Below, in pieces: positions 38,874 to 50,414 of a stretch of DNA of 64,000 nt. Under the pieces are notes generated by a model. The model was not told the DNA's origin. It was given only the letters and a program-made list of their open reading frames with translations, and ran no database searches. Position 1 is the stretch's first letter, and every line of letters begins with the position of its first letter. The position numbers and the translations under genes are program-made. Source of the DNA: Phialocephala subalpina (Eukaryota; Ascomycota; Leotiomycetes; Helotiales; Mollisiaceae); assembly GCA_900073065.1 (NCBI GenBank), contig FJOG01000001.1:1892439-1956438 (forward strand). Direction: 5' to 3'.

Positions 38874-39288
38874 TTGTGTGACCTGCCGGGAGGCAATCGC
38901 GAGTCAGCATAACAGGAAAGCTACTCTACGAAATTTTGAACTTCGTGAAAAGATGCCAGTCCTGCCAGGTCAACGAAACTCGAGAAACAGAAACCACCAC
39001 GGCCAAAATCTAGTGCATTTCACAGAAAGAGCCTGTAATATAGTCGCCGTTCAAGAAGTTCTTGATTCATTAATATTATCCATATCATCAGCGTCTCCAA
39101 TCAGGATCGGCTCAAACATCAAGAGCCTTCCTTTGTACCCTGACAATGTATCCCAGGGCCTTCAAATATCCAGGCGCTCGCCTCCAGCCATGCAGTCACT
39201 TAAAAACAAGAATTGAACGCCAACCAATGCATTCCTTGGTATCTCCAATTCATCCCATCATTACAGCATCAGAAAGCCAGAACGCGTA

Positions 39289-42200
39289 TCACCTCTCTGG
39301 GATAGGTGCTTTCGCAAGTCGCCCTCCGGCGCTGACACGTTTCTGCAAACGTGCCTCACGCTCCTTCTGCTGTCTTTCTCCTGATATTGCGGGAAGTGCT
39401 CCCAGTATATCGCTCTGTCCGCTTCCTCGGCCACTCTTCTGCTCAATATAGAGCGTTGCACTTCGACTCAAGGGAAATGCGGGTAGCGTCGTGGGAATTT
39501 CAGCCCCATTCTGGACTAGAATCTCAGCAACTGGAAACGGGGTGACCTTGGCTGCTGTCTCAGGTCTTGATGGAGATGTAACTGGGGAAGGAGCTGCCGG
39601 GTCTGCAGCAGCAAGAGCTAGAAAGACAGAGTGTGTCCCCCTCGACTTGTCTAGGACGTTAGGATTGGCTTTCAGAGCTAAGGCATATATGACTTGCTGA
39701 ATCTCGTTTTTCTTGATAGCTGCAAGAAGAGTTTCATCTGCAGTTGCGTACCGGGAAAGAGTGGACGAGATCGGCTCAACATACGCTCTGTCGACGTACT
39801 TGGCTGTGATGAACCTGAGTCGCTCTTCACGGGTTGCCTGAGGCGAAGGCTTCAAAGATTGGTCCAACTTTGCTTCCCAAACCATGTTGGAAATACGGTT
39901 ACCAACAAGAAGAAGAAGCTCTACAATGTCCGTAGTGAAGGAGTTTATATCCAGCGTGAGAGAACGGACCTTGCTGATGTGAGTTCCCAGAGACCGATGG
40001 ATACCACTGCACTCAATGCAAAGAATGATAGCGAGGTTGATGGAGACCCATTCAACCTTTGTCCCAGAACCACAATCCGCGCACCAGCAATTACCTTGAT
40101 CCGCATCTCGTAGTAATTGGAGAAGCTTGTCAGGACTCTCGTCGAATCCATTGCTACCCTGACGAGTGTAGACAGGTCTAGCCCCCACGGTCGTCCGACG
40201 GAAGACATTGTTATTTGATGATGAAGTCCCACTTTGGTTGGCATTGTAGTGGTTAGTGCCATGGTTCATTGAAGAACTCTTGCCCGTCAATATTGACCCG
40301 ATGTCTCGTCGGATCGAATGGGGTTCTTGATGTGGTGCTGGCGCAGGCATGTTGTCCCTGCCTTCAACAGCACTCTGGATAGCATTGTTGATCGCTGATA
40401 TCCAATTTTTCATGTCGTCTTCCGAGGTTGCCTGATACACCCGCTTGTACTGGGGGGTGATGACTTCGAAGCAGAAACGGCGTTCAGCATCGCGAGCCTC
40501 TCGCACAGATGCCATCCGAAGGTCAATAGGCTCCATGTGCAAATCTAAACGCTGCTTCCAGTTACTGTACTCTGATACTTTGCCAGCATCAAGAACAATC
40601 CAGAACCTGTCATGGTCAGTTCGCCGAGCAACAAATTATTTCCTAAGAAAACTTACTTGTGCCAAGCTTGTTTGTTCAGACCTCGAGGGTCTGCGTGGCT
40701 GCCAGGTCGACTAAGAGCCCAAAGAAGACCTTCTTTGCGTTGAGTTCCGAGCTTCTCACTGCTCGAGATTTGTGAGTGGTCCTTTTCTTCCAGGTCTCGA
40801 ATGCCCTTGAACTTCGAGTTAGGTCCAGGACTACCGACAGACCCCACAACAGACTGAAGACTGCCCGGTGACCGAGAGAACTCCGTTACACCTCCATTCG
40901 AGGTGGTCATGGTGGTACCATTTGTAGGGATTGCTCGTAATTGGGATGCCGTACTGTCCGATCGACCAAGCTCCCCATCAGATACGTAGGCGCTAGCCGT
41001 ACTAGTAGAGTAGGATGTTGCAGGAGGTATAATGCCTACTGCGGGAACTGTATCGGGTTCGACGTAGGTGATGGTACTCTTCTCCAGATTCCGTCGCTTC
41101 TCCTCTCGTTCTGTCCTTTGATACTGAAACTCCTTGTCTGCCTCCTGGACTTCGGCACTCAAGGCGTCCAATTGGGGTAGCATCTCCTCGACCTTCTTTG
41201 CGGTCGCTAAATAGCTCTTCGTCTGAGCATCAGCGTACTTAGTGAGATGGGACAAGACCTCTTGTTCTTTCCGACCTCCGTGGAGATCTTGCATAAACGA
41301 AGAATAATCAAATCGTTTCAACTCAAAATTCCGTCGCTTGGTCTGGTACTTTGTGTCACTTTCCGCAGCCTTCTTCTTTTTGAGCGAGTCCTGTCGCTGA
41401 CCAAGATACCGTGAGACATATGCGTAGTAATCTTTGCTCTCCTCCTCAAAGTCTCGTTTCTTCGCTTCTGCCTGTTTTATATCGAGAGTATAAAGCTTTG
41501 CGAGTGGATCGATGATAATCCTTTGCAGATTGACGGTATTCTGCTTCTCATAAGACAGAATCTCGCGGGCAATCTTATCAAAGTAATGCTCTAGAGCTGG
41601 CTGCACAGCATTTGCATTCGATGTCGATGCTTCCCTAAGAGCATCCATGAAACCTGAGATTGCATCGTTGCACTCGATTTGAGCCATATGGGCAGCTTCG
41701 GCCTTCTTCAAGACTTTCTTCATGCGTTGTCGCATGTTTCCGGTTTTTTGTTCCAACGCCTTCATGGTAGCTCGGAATAGAGGTCCATCTTCTGTTGCAC
41801 TCATGTCCTCACCAGGGCGTTGACAAGAAACGTCGACCTTGATTATATCTTTTGGCACAGGACCTATTACCGCAGGACCCTCGACTGGTAACATATGTGG
41901 AGAAGGAGGTTCATCGTATTCGCGAGAATCTGTGCCGCTGACTCGTGAGTCCATGGACTGTGAAGACGGAACACGCAATTTCGGAGGTGGGACGAGGTTG
42001 AAAGGTGGTGATGGTGAATTAGGTTGGCTGAGATATCCTTGGTTGTCTGTAGTCAAGTCAGTATGTATATAATGATCCGGAGGATGAGACAGCCTTACTC
42101 GATACCCAGAACGAAAAGCTAGCAAGAGTGTTAAGTCGATGAGCACGCTGGTCGTATTCCACAAACTTTATCCCATTAGCACCTTCCTTTCTCTTCTAAG

Positions 42201-42922
42201 GTAGGGACATACGCTGCAATCGTTTCTCCAGCCACCTCCTCTGTCCTCTGTAGCCTTTGGAGGTCGCCATTTCCAGGACCACTCAAAGGATACCGACTGA
42301 CTGCCACCAGTCGAGAAATCCCCGACCAGTTGTACATTCGCATTCTTGTGCAGATTCGGATCGGCATGGAATTCTCGAGTCACCAAAGTCTCGACCTCCT
42401 TGGCGGTAGAAGCTGATACATATGTGAGGCCGTTTATATTGGTGTCGACGAGGCTGACAGTATCTGGTCCACCATTTGCCCCTGGAACAAGCTGTTGTGA
42501 CTTTCGAAGAACAAATGTAAACTTGAACGTGAGTTCGTCGTCGTTATTGAGCTTGAGGAGGAAATTCGGAGACGGGGTAGTGGGAGATGGTTCAGGGTCC
42601 TGAGGAGTCTCATGTCAGTGTGCGCTTCTCTGGTATCTGCGCTGGAAATCTTTCTGCAGTGTCTGCCCTACCTGAACATATTCAACCACGCTATTGTCTC
42701 CAATATCGCGGGTTGCTGTGACTCTTGTTGCAGGAAATGAGTTGGGGACGACATTGAGGACGGTTCGACGTCGAGAGTTGATGACCGATAGCGACGATAT
42801 GGTTACTATTGTAGATCATCAGCGACGGCTCTTCAATCAACTGGGACATACTGACAGCGTGTCTGATCTCGAAGAAACAAGGCGGCGCCGCCCTCTTCCC
42901 CTCTCGAAGAGACGTTTCCCAT
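39289..42922 (-). CDS. BAR-PH-ArfGAP protein (Csx2/ACAP-like)
   Basis: GTPase-activating protein for Arf in vesicle traffic. Six exons (minus strand): 42922-42856, 42805-42672, 42599-42213, 42165-42099, 42046-40657 and 40606-39289, giving 1,120 residues. The N-terminus is MGNVSS, a good N-myristoylation signal. Then: a conserved N-terminal region (LTISSLSVINSRRRTVLNVV); a BAR coiled-coil domain (about 300-510; RQRMKKVLKKAEAA, KYQTKRRNFELKRFDYSSFM); a PH domain spanning the last intron (KQAWHKFWIVLDAGK, CFEVITPQYKRVYQATSEDD); and an ArfGAP zinc finger (CWCADCGSGTKVEWVSINL, ILCIECSGIHRSLGTHIS) with the catalytic Arg. The C-terminal part is Pro/Ala rich. The start was chosen because it restores the family N-terminus across a GTCAGT donor. 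Confidence 0.94.
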
Positions 42923-43873
42923 ACTGTAACGATTGACTTCACCCCACCAAAGCGGACGCTCAAGGAAGATTGATGGTTGGAGATCCGGCTTACGCCTTGT
43001 CAGCGATCGCAGATAAATCGATGATTCGATACCATCTATGCCTCGTTGTACTGATGTTATGAATTTCCAAAGACTGTAGATAGGAAGAGTTGTGTAGAAG
43101 AGTGTATGCGTTGACCTCTTTGTAAATTACGGGGTAACTTATCCGCTAGCTCGGTCGCGTTTTAGACGCGATACGGAGGCAGAGTCATTCACTTGGGAAG
43201 AAGGGCTTGTTGATAGATTTATGTCGGAGGTTGCGTTTAAGGAAGTAAAGTGAACGCGCAGAAGAGACTTTTGACGGTGGATCAAAAGTGTTCACACAGA
43301 GGCCAGTTCAAAATAGCTGCATGTTCATGTAGAAGACGCTTATTACGCAGTCATTGCCCCCGCGAGGCTACAGCACAAGTGATTCTGCGGCTCGACACTC
43401 GACACTCGTCTTGAGACCATACTGAATCATCATCACAGGCTTACAAAGTACTCACACGTATGGCGCCTCTCGAAACAAAGAACTGTCCCAAACAAGGGTC
43501 TCAAGACCATCGCTCGGCAATCTGATCCGCTTCGTGATGACAAGTGGGTGGTAACCTTACTCAGGGGCAAACGTTGGAAGGCTGACACTGAAATCAATCA
43601 GTCGCCAGCCTGGTCACAAGATATGTAAAGACGTTCATCTCATATTTATACGAGTCTCATGTGATACAGTAACCTTAGCTATAAACCCAATTACCTGGTG
43701 TACTGTACGTACGTACCAAGGTGGTCGTCTAGGCAATCGATAAGGGGGAGTCGAGCCTCGGCTCACGGGAAGGGAAGCTCCATCCAGTCTCAGGATGTCT
43801 GGTCTCTGTCCTTCATTGAAAATTATTGAAAGTCCCAACTATTCATGGAGATTGTATTCAGACTTTCACCAAG
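42923..43873. other. Divergent intergenic region
   Basis: Between the ArfGAP gene and the thioesterase gene, which diverge. No gene seen. Confidence 0.55.
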
Positions 43874-45309
43874 ATGGCCGCAGCTAAGACTGGGACGAGC
43901 TTTGCGGCAGCAACGGCTGTGAAAGCGCTCTCATCACATGAATACGAAGCGTTGTTCGTGGACGATTGGTGCATCGGAAGTGGTGAGTTCTTTTGCCGCA
44001 ACTTGTCATTCAGTTTCCTGAACTTTGTTAAATCCTCATGGAACATCTTCAATACTTCTGGGAAGACTACTCTACCCCGATGTGGCACAAGTGTGGCAAC
44101 GGACATTCACTGGAACCCGTCTAAATTTGGCAAAGTCAAGGGTCACCAAGCCGGAGAATCCGAATGAATATGGCAAAGTCAAAACCGATCATCAAACTAT
44201 CAGTATCTGGCGTCAAACAAAGAAAACATTTAAATTTTGGAACGCCTGAACTGGCCTTCATGTTTCTAGATTTCTATGGATGTTGACCCCCAGCTGATAT
44301 ACAACAGTTCCCCATGGAGGCTACGTAACAGCCATCTTCATCCAAGTAGCCTCTAAGCACTTCAGCACCACCCTCAGCTCCCAAAACCAACCACACACCA
44401 TCGCCCTGCATCTCGATTTCCTCCGACGCACCTCAGAAGGCCCCGCCATTTTCACAGTTAAAGACACTAAGCTTGGCCGACAAGCCTCTGTCGTCCACAT
44501 CACCTTATCTCAAGGAAGTAGAACCGAAGTCATCGGATCCATCACGCAAGGAAACATCACAGCCGAAGACGGAGTAACCTTTACTACCAACTACTCTCTT
44601 CACCCAGCTCCATTGCCAGTCAACCTCTCCCTCTTAGCCAAAGATGAAGATGAGCACTGGACACGATCCCCGGAGATGCCCTTCGCGGCCTTCAGGAAAG
44701 CTACCAGGAAGACGATGTTCCATTTTCCAAGAGAAGGACAACGAAAAAGATCTACAGCCGATGAATGGGTGAAACTGTCGACTGGGGAGAAGTGGACAAA
44801 TGCCTCTATTGGGTATCTATCTGATATGTGGCCAATGCCAGTTGAAGCTTTCATTGCCAAAGTCAATCTTTACGATGTGAAGAATCAGAAAGTGGGCAAG
44901 GAAGCACTTCGACCAGCCAGGTTCTGGTATCCAACTTTACTGCTCAATCTGGATATGAAAAAGTCGTTGCCGGAGGAGGGAGTTGAGTGGCTTTTTGTGA
45001 GAGTAGATAGCAAGCAGATCAAGGTACGTCTTATTTCCATGCCAATATATATGAGAGATTCGGAGCCGGGAGCGCTCCTGGAACACTCCGCTTGCAATGC
45101 AGGCTCCTAGACAGCTCCCAAACCCAAAGTTTCCTCCCAAAAATTGGCTTTTTAAAATGCTAACAAGATGATAGAATGGCAGGTTGGATCTCGAAGTAGT
45201 GATCATGGACGAGGGAGGAGATATTGTAGCCTTAAGCCATCATGTTGCTTTTGCTCTTCCGGCAGAGAGGAACCTTGCTGCACGAAGAACCGGAGCGAGT
45301 AAGATCTAG
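43874..45309 (+). CDS. Acyl-CoA thioesterase-like protein (TesB-type hot-dog fold)
   Basis: Three exons, 43874-43982, 44308-45023 and 45175-45309, give 319 residues. Hot-dog family features: YEALFVDDWCIGSVPHGGYV near the N-terminus, HTIALHLDFLRRT, FTVKDTKLGRQASVVHITL, and a C-terminal second fold with DLEVVIMDEGGDIVALSHH. Proteins of this type hydrolyse acyl-CoA esters; the substrate is not predictable here. Intron 1 is unusually long for this genome (325 nt, 43983-44307) and contains TGGCAAAGTCAA twice. Intron 2 (151 nt) carries an introner-like sequence. Both splices keep the frame. Function inferred from the fold family. Confidence 0.85.
45024..45174 (+). repeat. Introner-like element in the thioesterase intron
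   Basis: A 151-nt intron starting GTACGT, with CTAAC branch site and GATAG acceptor. Its centre contains TTGCAATGCAGGCTCCTAGA followed by CAGCTCCC, and an upstream CGGGAGCGCTCC able to pair with it. It matches the elements in the Chk2-type kinase and pno1 introns. Confidence 0.65.
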
Positions 45310-45499
45310 AGACCTAGAGATAGAATGCGGTACCATAAGGATCCAATTCTCTTTCGAGCTTTCAAGACTAGATCAGTCGTCACGCAACAAAGAAAACTCC
45401 CAAAACCCAGGTCTTGTTGCTGGGATACATTATCATTTCGGAAGGGGTCATATCACTCTCTTCAAGAGAAGTGTGCCATGACCCAATACTGACTGTCTA

Positions 45500-45740
45500 A
45501 CATCCGCCAGCTTCTAGAATCGGCAACTCCAATGGAAGTCGGCACTATCGCCGGTCAGGAGAAGAGCTCGTGGCATTAGAAGAGCAAGGCATGAATTGGC
45601 ATTCTGAATTTCTGGGGACTTGACAATAGTAAGTTATCGCTACTCTTCCCACTGATCCTATCTGAAGAAACTAACTAATATAATTAGAGCATACTTTTCG
45701 CAAGCTGTACAAGATGGAGGAAGTATATTGCGGAGTATCG
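45500..45740 (+). pseudogene. Degenerate copy of the gene at 46.1-46.9 kb
   Basis: The sequence GAAGAGCTCGTGGCATTAGA up to the intron and the following exon start aligns with 46583-46735 (GAAGACGAGCTCGTGGCCGC and so on), including the same intron position (GTAAGTTATC here, GTAAGCTATC there) and the AGAGCATACTTTTCGC / AGAGAACGCTTTTCGC exon start. Here the frame has stops (TGA and TAG just before the intron). It looks like a decayed tandem duplicate. Confidence 0.55.
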
Positions 45741-46084
45741 AAGACGTACTCTCCAATTCAGGAGAGTGATGAGGTATCGCCACTCGTCCTATCGAAGAGA
45801 GTGCCACTTCTTTATCATCCGTGGCTGCGCACCTTCACGTACCCATCTTGCCGTCTTCTGTCATCTCTAAGTCATCCTCATCACATCCTCGATATTCCAT
45901 CTTCACGTTTCCTGACTTTCCCTTATTACACGTTGTATAATCCTATGCTCAGTCCTTCGTTCCTACACACGCTCTCTCTGTCCTAGAACTTGTTCAACGC
46001 ATTTTCTGATTGTTTGAATGACGGCTTCGACTGTGTCGTTTTGCCTCATACCTCACGCCTTGAGGCACGAGACCTCCGTTAGAG

Positions 46085-46921
46085 GTAACCTCTGCTAATT
46101 CAAATACGAGAGCCAGTACCGACAATGCCCCCACCGCTTCCTCTCGGCAAGCAGAGAGTGCCAAGCGTCCAGCTCCATCAACCTCTGTCAAGCGTGCACC
46201 CAAGGCTTGAAAAGTCCAATCTGGCAACCGCTCCACCCGCGATGTACTTGAACAACCTCCAAGACCGGCCGAGAGGCCTACGCAACAACCACCCTCAGAC
46301 GACTTGCCGGCGGATACAGACTAAGTTTCACCGTCATCTCCTCAAGAACTCCTCGACGCCGTCCTCCATCCCCATCAGTTTACACAAGTTCCTGGTCTAT
46401 TCGAATGATTAGCTAATGCGATTGAGAACAACAAGAATCAATCACCATCCTCCTCAAGCCAAGAGTTCCCCAAACAACGGGTTGACACTGCTCGGCGCGA
46501 GCTCATCGAGGAGCCGAGCCATACTGTGATTTGGCCGGGTCTATATGTGTCATCAGCAGACTCAGTTCCTATCACCTTCGATGCACTGGAAGACGAGCTC
46601 GTGGCCGCAGAAGACCCACGTTCTAAGGGGCATGAATCTGGGGACATCACAATCGTAAGCTATCACTGCTCTTGCAAGTCGATCCCACGAAGCTGACTGC
46701 CAAATCAGAGAACGCTTTTCGCCCAACTCATCGAAGACATTGCTCTCATCGATCCAGACTACCGATCCTCTAAGCTCGTGAAGCCGCCAGGAACCACGGA
46801 CCGAATGCTACTAATCGTATTGAAGTACCCGACACCAAATACAAAAGCACCGTTCTTTGGCTCAGTGTTTGACATGTCGAATCATTATATCAATTTTCTT
46901 GCTAGAAAACTCGGGCTTTAG
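46085..46921 (+). pseudogene. Uncharacterised gene with three in-frame stops (second copy)
   Basis: One frame stays coding-like from about 46085 to the intron at 46655-46708 (GTAAGC to AATCAG), then to TAG 46919. It is interrupted by TGA 46208, TAA 46322 and TGA 46406. The last uninterrupted part (46409-46654 plus 46709-46921) encodes about 152 residues: a polar segment (FPKQRVDTARRELIEEPS, VPITFDALEDELVAAEDP) and, after the intron, TLFAQLIEDIALIDPDYRSS with a hydrophobic-helical end. It may still be expressed as a shorter protein. The upstream part is Pro/Ser/Thr rich and disordered. Family not recognised. A partial degenerate copy sits 1.1 kb upstream. Confidence 0.45.
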
Positions 46922-47360
46922 ATAGGGAACGAAAGTGACTTGTGGACTGACGGTGTGTCTACTCGCTATATACGAGAAAACCAAGGCCTCAGACCGTGCT
47001 CCATATCTCAGGGAAGAGGTCAGAATTCTGTATTTTCTTCAACCGTTCTCAACAAAGATCATGGAGTTCTGCCCGACTATCGCTCTAGCCAGAGAAGCAA
47101 AATTCGTCTGACTCCGCATCTCTTAACGGTGACGGTGCGTCAAAGCCTTGATCTTACAGAAGGTCAATTTGTACTCACAACCTTTCGATGTGTTTGTCAT
47201 CCTCGAACGATTTGGCAATTCGAAGCAGCTCATTTTTTTAGTTTATCATCAAAAATGGTACTTACATGGCACAGGACGTCAGGGGAAGATGGGAATATTA
47301 TCGAGGACCACCAAGGTCAAAGTGAGATTGGGGATATTATCGTTGATGATTCCTTCAGCC

Positions 47361-47631
47361 ATGACCACAACAACAATTCATAAACGCACCCTCTTCAAAC
47401 GGATCAAGAGCCCAAGACCCATAATAGCGTCAAAGGCCTCAAACACCTCATCGTCTATGGCATTCTCTGAACAACCCGATCTCGCAGTGGCTGCAGAGTC
47501 TGCAGAGTCACAATCATCACGTATGTAAATCAACTTACTTGCTAGTTCCATCAATTCATCTCTCAGCTCCAACAAATGTTACTGATCCGGCGACGGTTCT
47601 TGGTGACCTGTTCACCAAAATAAACGAGTAG
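47361..47631 (+). CDS. Small hypothetical protein (74 aa)
   Basis: ATG 47361, a 46-nt intron at 47521-47566 (GTATGT donor, CTCTCAG acceptor) and TAG 47629 give 74 residues. The protein begins MTTTTIHKRTLFKRIKSP, is Ser/Ala rich in the middle, and ends TVLGDLFTKINE. The in-frame splice and lack of stops support a gene, but the ORF could start further upstream or be part of the same decayed locus. No family. Confidence 0.3.
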
Positions 47632-47925
47632 CATCGCAACCTGCGCGACTTTGCAACCTTCGAAACTTTCGAGTAACGAGAAGCCAATGATATAGACATT
47701 TTCGATGATATCAAGTTCATCCATTAGCTCCTTTGATGGATGTGAGATCTATGTACGGTTACAATTATGCAGCGTGTGTATATCCTTTCCCTCAAACTCC
47801 TTAGTGCAATCCAGCTCTCTGAGAGCCATCCGTGCGCCGATCGTGCCTGCCCCCATCCCATATTTCTAGTCCCTACAAACTTTTGTACATACATATTCGT
47901 CGTAAATTGAGGGGAATATTTAGTA

Positions 47926-50141
47926 TCAGGCAACATTTCCAGCCATTCCCATAAACAAAGCCTGGATGGCCAGGGATATAGACCAGAATCCTACTTTCTT
48001 GAGCCTTCGCATTCGTGCTTGGCTATCAACCACGTCTTTAGCAAAGGCTTCATAGGTCTCTGCCGATAGATCTTCCATCAGTCCACTGTCGAAGATCGTC
48101 CAACTGCCGTCGAACTCGCTGGCTCGTTTGACTATCCTACAATTGATTGGAATGAAGGTCTTTTGAGAGTTGATGTAAGCGACAATGGGGCGGATGAGAG
48201 CTGAGTTGATGTAAGAAAGATCTCGAGTGAAGAGCGGAACAGCAGCTTTCACGTCGTTGAGATGGACTCTGAGATCCATGACCAGGAATCGTTTGTCGTC
48301 TGCTTGCTTGGCCCTCTCAGCAAATGATGCCCGGTTCTCAGGGGTATTGAGGTCAGCTGTTCTCGGACTGTTCTCCAAGATGTGTATATAGCGGTTTGAG
48401 GTAACAGTCGCTTCCATGCGGTCATAGAAGTCAGACATGACTTTTGCAATGCTGTCGTCCGTCTCTGCTGGGAACATGACATCCGCTACAATGTCGACAT
48501 TGCCTTCTTGAATCCATCCAAAGGGACCTTCGACTCCACGATTCAGATGATCAATCTTGAGACCATCTATACGTAGTCTGCTCTGTTTCTTCCACGGATT
48601 TGCCTCGTCTTCTTCTTCATCGTGGCGAGCTCCTGCGAATCCGTGCATTTGCCGAGGATGAATCGTGAATAGAGACCCATCAAAAGCCCCGGACATGTTG
48701 TTTGCCGAAAGGAAATCGTAGAATAGCCACTGTTTCCGCAATTGTGGTAGTTCGCAATTGAAGATGCTCACTGAAAACGGCCGGAAGCCATTTGGCTGAT
48801 GAACCGTGATCAACAAGTCCTCCATCTTGAATGAGTCAATCTCGAAATCTCCTGCATGGTGTGTATGCTTGTACGTCCTCGGATCCACATATGTATCTCC
48901 CCAATGGACAGAGGTTCGGTCCACAACCCCTCGAACACCTTTGACTTCCACATCTCTCAGGAGTCCCTTTCCATTCCACCACTTGACGAACGAAAGTGTG
49001 ACATTCACGGTGCCAAATGTCAAGTCGAACTGGGTATAATTCGTATCCTCTTCTTCCTCTTCCTCCTCTGCTTCTTTCTTCCCCACTAACTCAGCTTGCC
49101 TCTCCGCTGCTGCAGCAGCTGCGGCTGAAACTGACGATCCTTTGCTGACTTTGGTCTTGCCCTGGCCAGGTCGTCTGGAAACAAATACATTATGAAAGGT
49201 AATTACTCCATCTTTCCACTTGGGTACGATTGCAGATTCGAAAACGACCTTGACTCCAGCCGAATGTGTGAGGTAATCTCCGATCCATCTTGCGAGTGTT
49301 TCTACAGAATATGTTAGTTACTTGAAACCGACATTTATGCAAAGAGCGTACCTTGTGCAACAACCGTATTGATGGAAAAGATAACAAGCGAAAAGAATGT
49401 AGTAGTTCCAATAAAGATCCAGACAATGTTTCCAAGTACAAACCACGAGACGAAGGCACTCCAATCGTCTACATTCCAAGGCCGCACGCTTCGTATAGAG
49501 AACCACTTGAAGCGAACTTTCAACCGTGACCAGAACCCCGTTGCAGCTGCAAGAAGCTCTTCTTTTGTCGGTCGATGGGGCATCTTTGGCATCTGCGGAA
49601 GATGAGGAAGGTGGAGATAGTTACTATGAGGCTCAGGGGCTTTGGGTTCCGTTTTTTTTGCTGCAGGTATAGACTTTGAAGCAGCATCTCCATTCTGAGA
49701 TTTTCTTGGGCCATTCTGCCCACTGGACGTAGAACTCTTATTTCTCCTCGCATTGCCCCTTTGTCTCCTTCCACCGCTCGAATGAATCCCTCTTCGCCAT
49801 GATTGCTGAGCCAAAGAATGTATCGATGGTCGAGGCAATGCTGTAGAGGTATATAAGGTCTTTTCTGCTGTCGTGGTACAGGACGTGATTGTGGATGACG
49901 CAGTCATTGCAGTCGGATTTAAATCGAGGAGAAGAAAGCCGCACGAAGCAAAACTTTTCTTGACATTCGCACTTTTGGGCGATTGAGACTGCAGTCTGGG
50001 TCTGCTCCAAGAAAAAGGTCTTGAGGAGTTTGCAAAAGTTGCTCTGGGAAAGGAGGTTTTTGGAACTCGCTCAAAGCGTGTGAATTGCCATGCTGGATCC
50101 CATATCTGGGTGCATAGTCTCTTCTTTATGACTGAAGACAT
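47926..50141 (-). CDS. Mitochondrial distribution and morphology protein, Mdm31/Mdm32 family
   Basis: Inner-membrane mitochondrial protein needed for normal organelle shape and inheritance in yeast. Two exons, 50141-49352 and 49301-47926 (50-nt intron, GTACGC donor), give 721 residues. The N-terminus is basic and Ser/Arg rich (MSSVIKKRLCTQIWDP), as expected for a mitochondrial presequence. A membrane helix follows at about residues 230-263 (FVSWFVLGNIVWIFIGTTTF), then the conserved middle and C-terminal domain (VKVVFESAIVPKWKDGVITF, SVHWGDTYVDPRTYKHTH, GDFEIDSFKMEDLLITVHQP, YIHILENSPRTADLNTP, RFLVMDLRVHLNDVKAAVP). A final hydrophobic helix (FWSISLAIQALFMGMAG) closes it. Whether it is Mdm31 or Mdm32 was not decided. 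Confidence 0.92.
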
Positions 50142-50414
50142 GCTCTCCAAGTCATTATGGACGTCAGCAGACTGTTGAAGTCGTAATCGACATTTGCAAT
50201 AGCAAAGCACAAGAGAGGAGAAAATAGTGCGATGACGATTCGGAGGCTGGAAAATCGAGACCTTAGTTGACTGGTAGAAAAATACGCGGACAACGCGGAC
50301 GCGCTAGGCGCTCGGACCATATAACTTTTTCTTATCGTCCACATCGAGATTGGAAATATTTGAACCCCACTGACAGAAAGACGTCCTATTTAAGAATACA
50401 ACGAAAACTCCAAG

